64,000 nucleotides of DNA from Syntrophus aciditrophicus SB (GCF_000013405.1 NC_007759.1:2109001-2173000), one strand, 5' to 3'; shown: positions 17,501 through 26,086, numbered from the stretch's first letter. Numbers and translations: made by a program. The notes: generated by a model from the letters alone, not told the origin.

Positions 17501-18811
17501 TTAATCCTTCGCAGCTGTGAAGCGCTCCTTGATCATTGCTCCAACATTTAATGTATCAACGCAATGGAAACGCCTTAGTCTTTCCGGAATCTGAGATACG
17601 TCACAGCGATGTAGAATGGGGATGATTTTTTTATCGAGAATCCAAGCTGCACCCCATTCTGTTGCGACCCACTCACTGTTCAAGCTGTTGGGAGACATAA
17701 TAACCCAGACTTCTGCTGATCCGCGAAGTGCCAACTTGATTTTTTCTGCAAAATCGTCACCTGGTTCCAGTGACTTCTGGGCCATAAAAACCCTTGCATC
17801 TTCTTGTTGAAGTTCATCACGAATTGTATTTGCTATTGAACTGTCCTTTTCACTATAGCTCAAGAAAACTTCGTATGAGTTCTTTGCCACTTTCCGCTGT
17901 TCCCTTATAAACTCCTCCATTTCTATCTTTTGGTATATCTCTAATTCTCTTTTTTTCCTTTCAGAAAGGGAAATAGTTCGTTTTACAAAAGGAGTTGTCT
18001 TTTCCAATTCTTTCTTCCATTCTGGTATATCCTCTGATCCTGGAATCAAGGGGGAAATCTGGATAAACACCCGCTCATGCCTAGAGTGTTTGTAATAGTA
18101 ATTTTCTTCCTTAAGCACCAAGATGTCTCCACGCTTGATTGCCTCTTCCAAAGGCTTATCAATCGGTTGCTGATATTCCGTGTAATATCCGACTTCAACC
18201 TCAGGCCCATTAAACATCTTGAGAGTGGTTTCCACCAAATCCTGCTCTGTCGCGATATCTCCGGGAAGAAGCGTTACAAACCGGATTGCCTTCATAGAGG
18301 AAGGCGCAGGCAATTCAATTGTCTTGGTTGTGCCATCTCCGAGGGTTGTCGAGAATTTTACCGTTGGAGTTTTAGAAATTTCGCTGAATCGTTGAAGTTC
18401 TGCATCAATATAAGCAAACACCCGATTGCAAATAGAATCTTGAATTTTTGGGCCATGTACGCCAAGACGGGCAGCTAACGCGTCAAGCTCTTTTTGATGC
18501 GCATTGATGCGTTGGCCAAGCCATCGTCGTGCCAAATCGTTGAGAGCTGGGAAAAGATCTCTCCGCTGTTGGGCATTCAAATTCTGCGCTGATTCTTTAA
18601 CGACAGAAAGAAAGATATCACATCTATTTTCGATGTCCTTCTCGTATTCCGCTCTTCTGAGCGACAACGGCTGAGTGCCAGAAAATGCATTTAGATCGCG
18701 AAGCCTGACATTTATCTGGCTGATGGCTTCTTCGAGCTGTCTATCAGCACCATACCCCTTTTGCTCAAGAATTTTCTCAATATTGACGATAATCTCCTTT
18801 ACGGAATCCAT
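17501..18811 (-). CDS. TIR-domain protein, putative NADase defence effector
   Basis: The ~436-residue protein has an N-terminal helical region (about 1-130), a middle beta-rich domain of unknown type (about 130-270), a charged linker (about 280-310) and a C-terminal TIR domain from about 313 (YEVFLSYSEKDSSIANTIRD). The TIR catalytic Glu is probably E385 in SEWVATEWGAAW. Bacterial TIR proteins commonly hydrolyse NAD+ upon phage infection. The start at 18811 follows AGAGGTAGGA; an ATG at 18850 lacks a ribosome site. It faces the MBL operon convergently, 72 bp apart. The upstream domain probably senses the trigger. Confidence 0.8.
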   Translation of the reverse strand: MDSVKEIIVNIEKILEQKGYGADRQLEEAISQINVRLRDLNAFSGTQPLSLRRAEYEKDIENRCDIFLSVVKESAQNLNAQQRRDLFPALNDLARRWLGQRINAHQKELDALAARLGVHGPKIQDSICNRVFAYIDAELQRFSEISKTPTVKFSTTLGDGTTKTIELPAPSSMKAIRFVTLLPGDIATEQDLVETTLKMFNGPEVEVGYYTEYQQPIDKPLEEAIKRGDILVLKEENYYYKHSRHERVFIQISPLIPGSEDIPEWKKELEKTTPFVKRTISLSERKKRELEIYQKIEMEEFIREQRKVAKNSYEVFLSYSEKDSSIANTIRDELQQEDARVFMAQKSLEPGDDFAEKIKLALRGSAEVWVIMSPNSLNSEWVATEWGAAWILDKKIIPILHRCDVSQIPERLRRFHCVDTLNVGAMIKERFTAAKD

Positions 18812-18924
18812 TCCTACCTCTGTTTTCTTACAACAAGATGTCAACTCCATTATCTACAATGAACGGTTAATAAGATTTTACTTGGAGCCATTTAAAGAAG
18901 GGAAAAGAACGCGGAATTAGTCAT

Positions 18925-20139
18925 CTATTTCCTAAATCCCAAGAGCCGTATAGCTTTATCAGCCTTATTATTTCTTATAGGCATTTTTGTCGGATAAACC
19001 CATCCCAGCAGCTCCTGTACACAAGAAGGCCCAAATTCCTTCAGTTTGTACTTTCCATTAGGTGCCGTCATGTTATGTATTCTTATATCAATTGCATCAT
19101 CAGAATATAAGAGATAATCCAGGGATTCCTGAATGTTGCTGATTTTGTTACCCCCGATAAACTGATTATCTGCTTCAAATCGTTGGATCAGCCTTGGAGT
19201 AGCGTGAAAAGAACGATAAACTTCCAATGCTCCATCCTTATCGAGCATTTTAATCTTATCCTGTGATAGCAGCTTTTGAAGCTTCCTGGAATTTTCAGGC
19301 ATGGACTCTGTGTATGTTGGTGCTGTCTTCCCACTTTCTGATTTGTCCCATTTGCAATAATCTTCGAACAATTTCGGAATATATTCCGCTTTTGTGAGGT
19401 CGTTGCTATCTTTAAGGATTGAAAGCCTGCCGGGAGGGCAAATCTTTACAACCCAGTGCCAAAAATGATCAACCACCAAATATACCGGTATGCCAGGATA
19501 TTCTCTCACTGATATGTCTTTAACCAAATCTTTTACTTTGTCTGCAACCTTCCAGAATTCATAATATTCTGATGATTTCTTGGATATCTTGAAGCTGCCT
19601 GTGCCTTTTTTGGTTGCTCTCTTCGATGATTTTTCGGGAGGATTTCTCTTTATAAAGTCATCGTATCTTTCTTTATAGTCTTCCAGTTTGTCCGGTTGCA
19701 GAATCGTGGACAGATCCTGAATCTCTTTTAACAACTGATCGACCTGTTTCAATGAATCGATGTCCTGCAATACGACGTTCGTTTCTATATTTTTATCAAG
19801 GCCGCCTGGTGTAAGATTCGATGAGCCGATGATCGAACCTATAATCGCTTTCTTATCGTCGATAAAAGCATATATCTTTGAGTGAAAATCCGGACCAAGA
19901 TAAAGGGTATTCAAATTGTCTTTATGCAAGATGTCCTTCAGAGCATAATAACTTGTGGGTGGTCGCAGGCTTACTATTAATGTGACGGTTTTTCCTGCTT
20001 CCAGCGCCTGTTTTATAAGCTCGGAATCGTTGAAGAAAGCCACGGCAATGATAACTTTGTCAGATTTAGGAAGGAATTCATGGATTTTTTCACGTATCGA
20101 TAAGTCAGAAATGTTGTTTGTAATAATTTCAGGATTCAT
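18925..20139 (-). CDS. PLD-family nuclease-like protein with unknown C-terminal domain
   Basis: The N-terminal ~150 residues form a phospholipase D-like domain with H86-S-K88 and GSSNLTPGG (105-113), the HxK...N signature used by PLD-type nucleases. One HKD motif means it probably acts as a dimer. After a Lys/Ser-rich linker (about 160-190) comes a ~200-residue domain with aromatic motifs (VDHFWHWVVK) that I do not recognise. AAAAGGAAATTT precedes the ATG at 20139. It lies upstream of the TIR gene on the same strand, and a defence role is inferred from this setting. Confidence 0.7.
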   Translation of the reverse strand: MNPEIITNNISDLSIREKIHEFLPKSDKVIIAVAFFNDSELIKQALEAGKTVTLIVSLRPPTSYYALKDILHKDNLNTLYLGPDFHSKIYAFIDDKKAIIGSIIGSSNLTPGGLDKNIETNVVLQDIDSLKQVDQLLKEIQDLSTILQPDKLEDYKERYDDFIKRNPPEKSSKRATKKGTGSFKISKKSSEYYEFWKVADKVKDLVKDISVREYPGIPVYLVVDHFWHWVVKICPPGRLSILKDSNDLTKAEYIPKLFEDYCKWDKSESGKTAPTYTESMPENSRKLQKLLSQDKIKMLDKDGALEVYRSFHATPRLIQRFEADNQFIGGNKISNIQESLDYLLYSDDAIDIRIHNMTAPNGKYKLKEFGPSCVQELLGWVYPTKMPIRNNKADKAIRLLGFRK

Positions 20140-20255
20140 AAATTTCCTTTTTATCGGGGCTAGCGCCGGATTACCACCTTAAATAACGGATGTGGTTGAA
20201 GATGATTACATCTCCGCCGATTGAGTTAAAAAGCGGAAGGTTCCTCTCAAGCGCC

Positions 20256-20699
20256 TTATAGCGCGCCACCCCTTACTTCTTTCGACGCCTCCTCACGCGC
20301 GGCGGCAAGGGCCTCTTTTAATTCGGATGGAAGATCTGCGTGGCATACTTCAATATCTAGAGGCAACCTACCGGCTTCCTGCTCTTTTAACGTGAATTCA
20401 TGCATACATGGTTCGGTGAGGATCATTAGTTTCTTCTTGGCAGAGACAAGTGACAACATTAGGCAATCTGCGCGTATCTTCGACTTTTTGCCAGAAGCGA
20501 TATCGCCCCGATATGTATAAGCCGTAGCCGTAGAAATATTGCCAACTATCGTTCCACTTTCATTGACAGCATCAAATTCAAATTTGCCCCTACCTTGCAT
20601 CTTGAGTTGCTTATTTCCGAATCCCTCATTGAACCGTTCTGGCAACCAATGGTCAATGATCCATTTTTCGCATTTTTTCTGGACGTGTGATGTCGCCAT
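20256..20699 (-). CDS. 147-residue hypothetical protein, possibly restriction-endonuclease-like
   Basis: The order helix, then GKFEFDAVNESGTIVGNIST, then ADCLMLSL...KKLMILT is like the core of PD-(D/E)XK proteins, but the expected E-x-K is N-I-S, so catalysis is doubtful. AGAGGA precedes the ATG at 20699. It sits between the PLD-like gene and the lipoprotein gene on the same strand. Its role is unknown. Confidence 0.55.
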   Translation of the reverse strand: MATSHVQKKCEKWIIDHWLPERFNEGFGNKQLKMQGRGKFEFDAVNESGTIVGNISTATAYTYRGDIASGKKSKIRADCLMLSLVSAKKKLMILTEPCMHEFTLKEQEAGRLPLDIEVCHADLPSELKEALAAAREEASKEVRGGAL

Positions 20700-20718
20700 T
20701 TTATTCCTCTTTATCTAT

Positions 20719-21180
20719 TCACTTTATTTCGGGACAAGATGGAGCCACTTTTTCCTTCCATTTATCTTCGAAGATGCATGGCCCGCTTGGGTTGTTCTGG
20801 AAACTTGCGATTTCCACTAGCTGCTCATTACAGGAGAAATCCTCCATAATCTTTATTGCCCCATTCTTATCACATAACATCACACTGAAAATACCGTCCA
20901 GCCAGCGGGGTTGGACGCTATAGGTGTCATACATGACATCAGCATTCTTCCCGCACGACGGTAAAGGGCCGCACTCTTCGTCAACAATCTTTTTATAGGT
21001 CTTGGCGTCCAATACAACTGCTGGATTCATATCGAGATAACCAGCCACTTTCTGATTGAGATAAGGCAGAAAATTCAACATGGACTCAGTTGTCGTCCTT
21101 TCCGGCACCGAAGGCGTTGTTGCGCAGGCTGCGCAAAACAGAAGGCCGACTAATAAGATGAGCAGCGAGATTCTTTTCAT
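20719..21180 (-). CDS. Lipoprotein, unknown function
   Basis: The N-terminus MKRISLLILLVGLLFCAAC is a lipoprotein signal peptide with a lipobox ending in Cys19. The mature part (~135 residues) has six further Cys that may form disulfides, for example CGPLPSC. AGGAGG lies upstream, within the end of the preceding phospholipase gene. It follows that gene by 6 nt on the same strand, so the two are probably co-expressed; an envelope partner or immunity role for the phospholipase is possible but unproven. Confidence 0.7.
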   Translation of the reverse strand: MKRISLLILLVGLLFCAACATTPSVPERTTTESMLNFLPYLNQKVAGYLDMNPAVVLDAKTYKKIVDEECGPLPSCGKNADVMYDTYSVQPRWLDGIFSVMLCDKNGAIKIMEDFSCNEQLVEIASFQNNPSGPCIFEDKWKEKVAPSCPEIK

Positions 21181-21186
21181 TTAGAT

Positions 21187-22161
21187 TTAGGCCTCCTTCC
21201 AGAAATCAATTTTGCTTTCATCCACGCCTGTATCAAGATTCCAGTCCTTGACAAGTGTCGCTGGCGGGACCTGTCCATTTTTTATGTACGGGAACAAGGC
21301 ATTCCACGTAGCAGCGATTTGATCTGCCACCAGACTAAAGAGCGTATCGTAGGATTGTTTTGTCCCCCTAGGGGTTTCAACATTGTCGATATATTTAGAA
21401 CGCTCTTCCTTTGAGATTGAACTGGCGGTCCATGGCACATATCGCGGGGCATTTGCAATATCGAGCACATGCCGGAAAATCGACTGGCTATCGGCAGCGA
21501 AATCCACCCGCCCTTTATAATTTTTGTGCCACTCATCCAGATTGAGATCCCCGAAATAATCTGACGCATAGGGATGAGCGGCTTTCAGGAGTTCTGACCA
21601 AAATACTCTGATATGCGGGTGTATTTTGTCGAGGTCTTGCGGATCGGAGCAATCATCTAGGATGCTCAGGTATCCAAATGAATTCCTATCTCGTGCCGCT
21701 GCTGCGCAAATATCCGTGTCTGTCATCTTTTTGAAGATATATATGTCCTGCACTAGCTCACAGCGTCCATGCTTCTCATTGGTAAAGAGGTATATGCCGT
21801 GTACAGTGCTGTTGACGACAGGGTGTAGATAGGAATCCGCGACAACATGGCTCACGTACCCCGAAAACCAGGCAAGGCAGTTTTTGAATTCCTCGCTCGT
21901 CTTATTCATCGACGAAAGTTTCTTGATCCCTTCGAGAATGAACCCATCAATATTTTCATAGTGCATCCTGTTGGCCCAATTATGGCCAATATGCAAAACC
22001 CCATACTTCATGACATCCGTCAGATAGGGATAGTCAGGTCCCGTAGCGCCCATGACGACAAAATGGTTTTTTGTCTTGAGAACTCCGGGGAAGAGCTTCG
22101 ATTTTCCAAACCGTTCCATGGCCTCACGAGCCAATAGACAGTGCGCGAATGTCGCTGGCAT
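21187..22161 (-). CDS. Zinc-dependent phospholipase C family protein
   Basis: The protein begins MPATFAHCLLAREAMERFGK and has GATGPDYPYL (around 40-50) and AWFSGYVSHVVADSYLHPVV (around 100-120), a His/Asp pattern matching the Zn-dependent phospholipase C (PF00882-type) family, whose members bind Zn through an N-terminal Trp/His set and later His and Asp. There is no signal peptide, so it may be cytoplasmic. The 324-residue length is normal. GAGGTTAGTACT precedes the ATG. It forms a pair with the lipoprotein gene 6 nt downstream. Confidence 0.75.
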   Translation of the reverse strand: MPATFAHCLLAREAMERFGKSKLFPGVLKTKNHFVVMGATGPDYPYLTDVMKYGVLHIGHNWANRMHYENIDGFILEGIKKLSSMNKTSEEFKNCLAWFSGYVSHVVADSYLHPVVNSTVHGIYLFTNEKHGRCELVQDIYIFKKMTDTDICAAAARDRNSFGYLSILDDCSDPQDLDKIHPHIRVFWSELLKAAHPYASDYFGDLNLDEWHKNYKGRVDFAADSQSIFRHVLDIANAPRYVPWTASSISKEERSKYIDNVETPRGTKQSYDTLFSLVADQIAATWNALFPYIKNGQVPPATLVKDWNLDTGVDESKIDFWKEA

Positions 22162-22333
22162 AGTACTAACCTCATTATTCAGTAGAATTGTTTGTCGCTT
22201 ATTATGTTTCTTCTTGGAATCTTTTCAAAAAGATATGGGCCTACTGTTTGGGTGCGGCCGTTCTTCATCCAATAAAAAAGATGGGACCTGTCATAACAAA
22301 TAACCCCGCTATTTCTTTTTTTTGATACGACTG

Positions 22334-22528
22334 CTAAGCTTTCTTCCAGGTTAATCTCTTTTTATCACGATACTTGCTGGCCTCTTCGACACCTCCTCGA
22401 CGATAAGCAGCTTTTTCTTCTCTATTGCATTGCTTACAGTATGATCTGTTTTCCCGGTTGCCATATGTGAACTCCGAATGAGGATATTCTCTCCCACAGA
22501 TAGAACAGGCTTTCTTCAGCTCAGGCAT
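22334..22528 (-). CDS. Small zinc-ribbon protein, phage-like
   Basis: The 64-residue product begins MPELKKACSICGREYPHSEF and contains CSIC and CKQC, two CxxC knuckles 21 residues apart, followed by a basic tail (YRDKKRLTWKKA). This is a typical small zinc-ribbon protein of phages and islands, probably nucleic-acid binding. A GTG at 22537 is an alternative start; the ATG at 22528 has AGGTG at better spacing. Confidence 0.65.
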   Translation of the reverse strand: MPELKKACSICGREYPHSEFTYGNRENRSYCKQCNREEKAAYRRGGVEEASKYRDKKRLTWKKA

Positions 22529-22578
22529 TTCAATCACCTACCTCTTAACAGAAAAATTTATCTTTCACCTTCGAATCA

Positions 22579-23460
22579 TCATTTCTTTCCCACAGGCGAG
22601 ACTGATGGAGCGTTGCTTGCCCCATAAAGCTTCAATACATCCCTCAAAATCAGCTCCAGGTTATAGGTGAAATATCGTTTTTCCAATTTGACATTGTTGT
22701 TGTCGGTCATTTTCCCATTCTTGAGTCGGGTATTTATATTAAGGTAAACTTTAACGTTATCATTTATCTCCTGTTTAAAGTTGGGGTTCTTTTGCCAGAA
22801 TAGACTGTCGTTGTTTTGCAGCAGCGCTTTCTTCATACCAACCTTTGCATTTTTTATTACATCCTCTGATTTTGCAAACGCTGTTCCGCCTAGCAAAGCC
22901 ATTGCGTCTTTGAAAAAAGCAATGATAATTCCAATATCGTGCTGTTTAATGTAAGCTTTTAATTCTTCTTCAGATCTATCAAGTATCTCTTTTTGATAAG
23001 TCAACGGTGCTCCTCCGAAGAACTTCTCTAAATCAGCGAATTGACGGGACGGAAAAGGATAAAAGCAGCGGAAATAATAAAGAAAGGGGCAATCATAATC
23101 ACCCGACGCCATAGTGTCCGCGATTTTTTTAATCCGATCCGTGCTATTTAAAAGGGAACGTAGTTCCTGGTTACAATCAACCTCAAAAAACCGGACCCAA
23201 AATAATTTAGAATGAGCTTCTGAAAAGAAGAGGCCTCCATCAATAGAATCAGGATGAGGATTTTTGAAAAGAAGGAGAACTTTTATTCTTTCCTCATCCG
23301 TATTCATCGGTGTGATTTCTTCTGTCAGATATGTTATTTCACATGCGGCATCATCAAATTCACATATACTTAAACTTTTCAGCAATTTTCCCTTTGTTAA
23401 ACTATATTCGGAAGGGCTATTAAATTTTATTACTTCTTTCCTTATAATAAGGTTGTTCAT
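22579..23460 (-). CDS. Hypothetical protein with a uracil-DNA-glycosylase-like segment
   Basis: The 293-residue soluble protein contains VLLLFKNPHPDSIDGGLFFS (residues about 61-80) followed by a Trp/Phe-rich stretch, which resembles the first catalytic loop of the uracil-DNA glycosylase fold. The second conserved loop is not obvious. It lies upstream of the small zinc-ribbon gene and downstream of the serine recombinase on the same strand. A DNA-repair or DNA-surveillance role is only a suggestion; I rate the fold call as weak. Confidence 0.45.
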   Translation of the reverse strand: MNNLIIRKEVIKFNSPSEYSLTKGKLLKSLSICEFDDAACEITYLTEEITPMNTDEERIKVLLLFKNPHPDSIDGGLFFSEAHSKLFWVRFFEVDCNQELRSLLNSTDRIKKIADTMASGDYDCPFLYYFRCFYPFPSRQFADLEKFFGGAPLTYQKEILDRSEEELKAYIKQHDIGIIIAFFKDAMALLGGTAFAKSEDVIKNAKVGMKKALLQNNDSLFWQKNPNFKQEINDNVKVYLNINTRLKNGKMTDNNNVKLEKRYFTYNLELILRDVLKLYGASNAPSVSPVGKK

Positions 23461-23543
23461 TTCAGCTCCTTCATAAAAGGGGTCTTAATGGAATGCCAAT
23501 TTACATATGAGTCAAGACTGACCTAATATAGCCCTGCTTTATC

Positions 23544-25130
23544 CTACATAGCAAGGCTCAAACTTTCTTTTAAGTCCTGCCATTGCTTCAATTCAGTGAT
23601 AATTTGGTTCCAACTGATGAGCGTGCGGTCTACCATAAGGGATTTATCCGTTCCGCAAGTCCTATTAAGCTCGTAAATAAGCCCCAAAGGGGCGGTTCCA
23701 AAACCTTCGCCCCGCCGATATGAAATTCCTTCCGGAAATACCAACTTTTGGAACCGCGAACGAGATTCTGATAAATCAAGCCATTGTCTTCCCAAATTTG
23801 ATATAAAACTATTTGCGTAAGACAGGGTAGCTTCAATATCGAATTTTTCAATCCTTGTTTCATCCAAGGATATTTTTGTTACCATAATCTCATTTTCGAT
23901 TTCTTCCTTGCGCTCCTTAAATTCATCAGCCGTATATGATCCGTCTTCGCGCATTTCAAAAATCGTCTTTCGCTTTCCGTCCAAAACAGTCAAATATCTT
24001 GAATATTTCTGCGCCTGTTCTTCGAAGTAAGAACCTTTTTCATTCCATAAATTCAAAACTGTCGTCTCGAACAATTTCAAGAATTCTTTCTTGGGAGTTA
24101 TCTCATCAAGATAATTCATGAATTCGTTTTCCAATCCTAGCTTGTCTATTGCCTTGCCGTACATCGAGCATTCTTTGTTGTAGCAGTGATAATAGGAATA
24201 TTTCGCACTCCTTCCGCGCGAACAGCTGCCCGTCAAAGGCCTCCCGCAATAACCGCATTTAACAGTTCCTCGCAAAGGAAAAATCGGATTAAATTTCTGT
24301 TTCTTGGCTCTGACGGTTTTTCCCGCCAGAATCATTCTGATCCTGAAATATTCCTCTTCGGTTATCATCGGCTGGTGTAAGCCTTTAATCTCTTCGTGGG
24401 TCCACGGATTGACGATTATTCCAGCATAGAATTTGAGGTAGTTACTGAAGATCCGACTAACCAGTTGCGGCCTGGTTTTTATACCTCGTGTCTTGCTCAA
24501 TCCGAATTTGTCAAAGAGACCAAGAACCTCCGCTTGGGTGTAAATGCCTTTGGAAAATTCCTTCAGTCCTTTCTGAATTATAGGGAAAATTTTTTCATCG
24601 GGTTTGTCGGGTTCATTCTTTTTGTAGCCCTTTCGTCTGGCAAATTGGCACTCGTAACCCAAAGGTGGCTTAAAGGGACTGATACCCTGGTTAATTCTTG
24701 CGGACATTCCATCAACGCATCTTTGGGTCCTGACTGCATTGTCGAATTCAGCGCTGCCGGCCAGAACTGTTTCAATGAATTTCTCCGCTGGGTTGTTGCC
24801 GATCGGTTCTGTCACGGAATGGAGGGTCACCCCGTAATCGATTAGCATTTTCCGGACGTAAAAATGATCTTCAGTGTTCCTAGCGAACCGGTCCACCTTA
24901 TAAACAACGAAGGCGTCGACCTTACCTTTGTTCTTCCGGCAATACTCGATGGCCCGCAAGAACTCGGCTCGTTGGGCCGTTTTTGCTGAAGCCCCTTCTT
25001 CCCGGAAGATCTCCAGGACTTCAATGCCTTTGTTTTGGCAATAGGCGCGACAAAGCTCATCCTGGTTTTCCAAGGACGTGCCCTTGACCTGTTCGTCGCT
25101 TGAAACTCTCACATAGATAATTCCTTTCAT
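23544..25130 (-). CDS. Large serine recombinase / site-specific integrase
   Basis: The ~528-residue enzyme catalyses integration and excision through a phosphoserine link. The N-terminal resolvase domain starts MKGIIYVRVSSDEQ with catalytic Ser10 in YVRVSS, and carries DAFVVYKVDRFARNT. A recombinase domain follows, then a zinc ribbon (CGYCGRPLTGSC...CYNKEC, about residues 305-340) and a coiled-coil tail. The ATG at 25130 is chosen because the longer frame begins with a TTG inside a leader hairpin. A clear promoter lies at 25276-25303. It may mobilise part of this island, although such enzymes do not usually use tRNA sites. Confidence 0.9.
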   Translation of the reverse strand: MKGIIYVRVSSDEQVKGTSLENQDELCRAYCQNKGIEVLEIFREEGASAKTAQRAEFLRAIEYCRKNKGKVDAFVVYKVDRFARNTEDHFYVRKMLIDYGVTLHSVTEPIGNNPAEKFIETVLAGSAEFDNAVRTQRCVDGMSARINQGISPFKPPLGYECQFARRKGYKKNEPDKPDEKIFPIIQKGLKEFSKGIYTQAEVLGLFDKFGLSKTRGIKTRPQLVSRIFSNYLKFYAGIIVNPWTHEEIKGLHQPMITEEEYFRIRMILAGKTVRAKKQKFNPIFPLRGTVKCGYCGRPLTGSCSRGRSAKYSYYHCYNKECSMYGKAIDKLGLENEFMNYLDEITPKKEFLKLFETTVLNLWNEKGSYFEEQAQKYSRYLTVLDGKRKTIFEMREDGSYTADEFKERKEEIENEIMVTKISLDETRIEKFDIEATLSYANSFISNLGRQWLDLSESRSRFQKLVFPEGISYRRGEGFGTAPLGLIYELNRTCGTDKSLMVDRTLISWNQIITELKQWQDLKESLSLAM

Positions 25131-25149
25131 ATTTTTGTTTTTTAACCAA

Positions 25150-25222
25150 ATTAAAGGGACAGTCTGGCTACCCAAATCAGATTATCCGAAGATTCCCCTC
25201 ATTGGCAGACTGCCCCTTTAAT
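25150..25222 (-). promoter_or_regulatory. Leader hairpin upstream of the serine recombinase
   Basis: A 17-bp inverted repeat (25150-25166 with 25206-25222, one mismatch) lies in the untranslated leader of the recombinase, between its promoter and its start codon. In the transcript it would form AAAGGGGCAGTCTG pairing with CAGACTGTCCCTTT over a 39-nt loop. A related AAAGGGGCAGTC stem occurs at 26087-26119. It may act as an attenuator or stability element. Confidence 0.55.
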
Positions 25223-25264
25223 ATAACGAGGAAGATAATAAATCGGATAACTATTTGATATTGG

Positions 25265-25303
25265 GTAGCATTTTTATTATATGCTACAACGCATTTTTTG
25301 CAA
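25265..25303 (-). promoter_or_regulatory. Promoter and overlapping operator of the serine recombinase
   Basis: On the minus strand TTGCAA (25298-25303) and TATAAT (25276-25281) are spaced by 16 nt. A 7-bp inverted repeat, GTAGCAT (25265-25271) and ATGCTAC (25281-25287), overlaps the -10 box and looks like a repressor operator. Transcription would begin near 25268. Confidence 0.65.
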
Positions 25304-25419
25304 TTGCTGAATAATTTTAAGATGACACAGGCTAGTACAGGCTAGTAAAGATGGATAAAGGATTTTTGAGATATTTCAATAAATCGAACGGGCAATCACT
25401 GTGGTTTCAAACAACAAAT

Positions 25420-26070
25420 TTAGATAATCTCCCTTTTAATCGTTTTAATCATTCTCCTGAGATATTCCCTAAAATCAGGAATGTTTTTGTTCAGGAAATA
25501 GAGCTGCATCGTCCTGTCGGTCTGAAGATAATTTTCCAACAGCCCCATACGCCCAAGGTCTTCGTGTAAGATCCTCTCATAAATCAAGGAGGATTTTTGT
25601 AATAGCTCGGCGTCGTTGTGCGTCCCTATTTTCAAATCCACTACCAGTTCGTTGAAGATCCTTTTGAACTCCATTTCGGATACGGGCTTTGTTTTCCTTT
25701 CTTCAAGCCTCGTTCTCAACCAGTCTTCAAATTCGTCGTTTATGAAAAAACTGCCGATAAAGGAAGCTGTGATCCAAATGCATCCCAAAAAATAAAAAGC
25801 GTTAAATTCCCTAAAAAACAAAGACAACATGAACAAAATGCAGATAGATAATGCCATGAAAGCCAAAATGAACGCATATGAACACCATAATATTATCGTA
25901 TCGTTGTTCCAGAACTTCTGGCCGCCCGCTCTGTCAATTATTCTGTATCCAGCCATTCCGACAAGTGTTAGGATGATAGATACAAATAAGAGTCTCCAGT
26001 GGAAGCCATCCAGGAAACCGAAAATCAAACATAACACGAAAGTTGCGATGAACGGCCAAGTAGAGCTCAT
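25420..26070 (-). CDS. Membrane protein with cytoplasmic helical tail
   Basis: The ~216-residue protein has about four hydrophobic segments (residues 5-22, 28-45, 58-82, 88-108), then a ~105-residue charged helical tail (LRTRLEERKTKPVSEMEFKR...). GGAGGAAATC precedes the ATG at 26070, a strong ribosome site that rules out the longer frame. It lies between the serine recombinase and the zinc-ribbon protein on the same strand. No family recognised. Confidence 0.6.
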   Translation of the reverse strand: MSSTWPFIATFVLCLIFGFLDGFHWRLLFVSIILTLVGMAGYRIIDRAGGQKFWNNDTIILWCSYAFILAFMALSICILFMLSLFFREFNAFYFLGCIWITASFIGSFFINDEFEDWLRTRLEERKTKPVSEMEFKRIFNELVVDLKIGTHNDAELLQKSSLIYERILHEDLGRMGLLENYLQTDRTMQLYFLNKNIPDFREYLRRMIKTIKREII

Positions 26071-26086
26071 GATTTCCTCCAAAGTT

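Noticed and set aside
20256-20699. Active PD-(D/E)XK nuclease call
   Set aside because: The order of elements is suggestive, but the E-x-K catalytic pair is N-I-S, so I only report a hypothetical protein.
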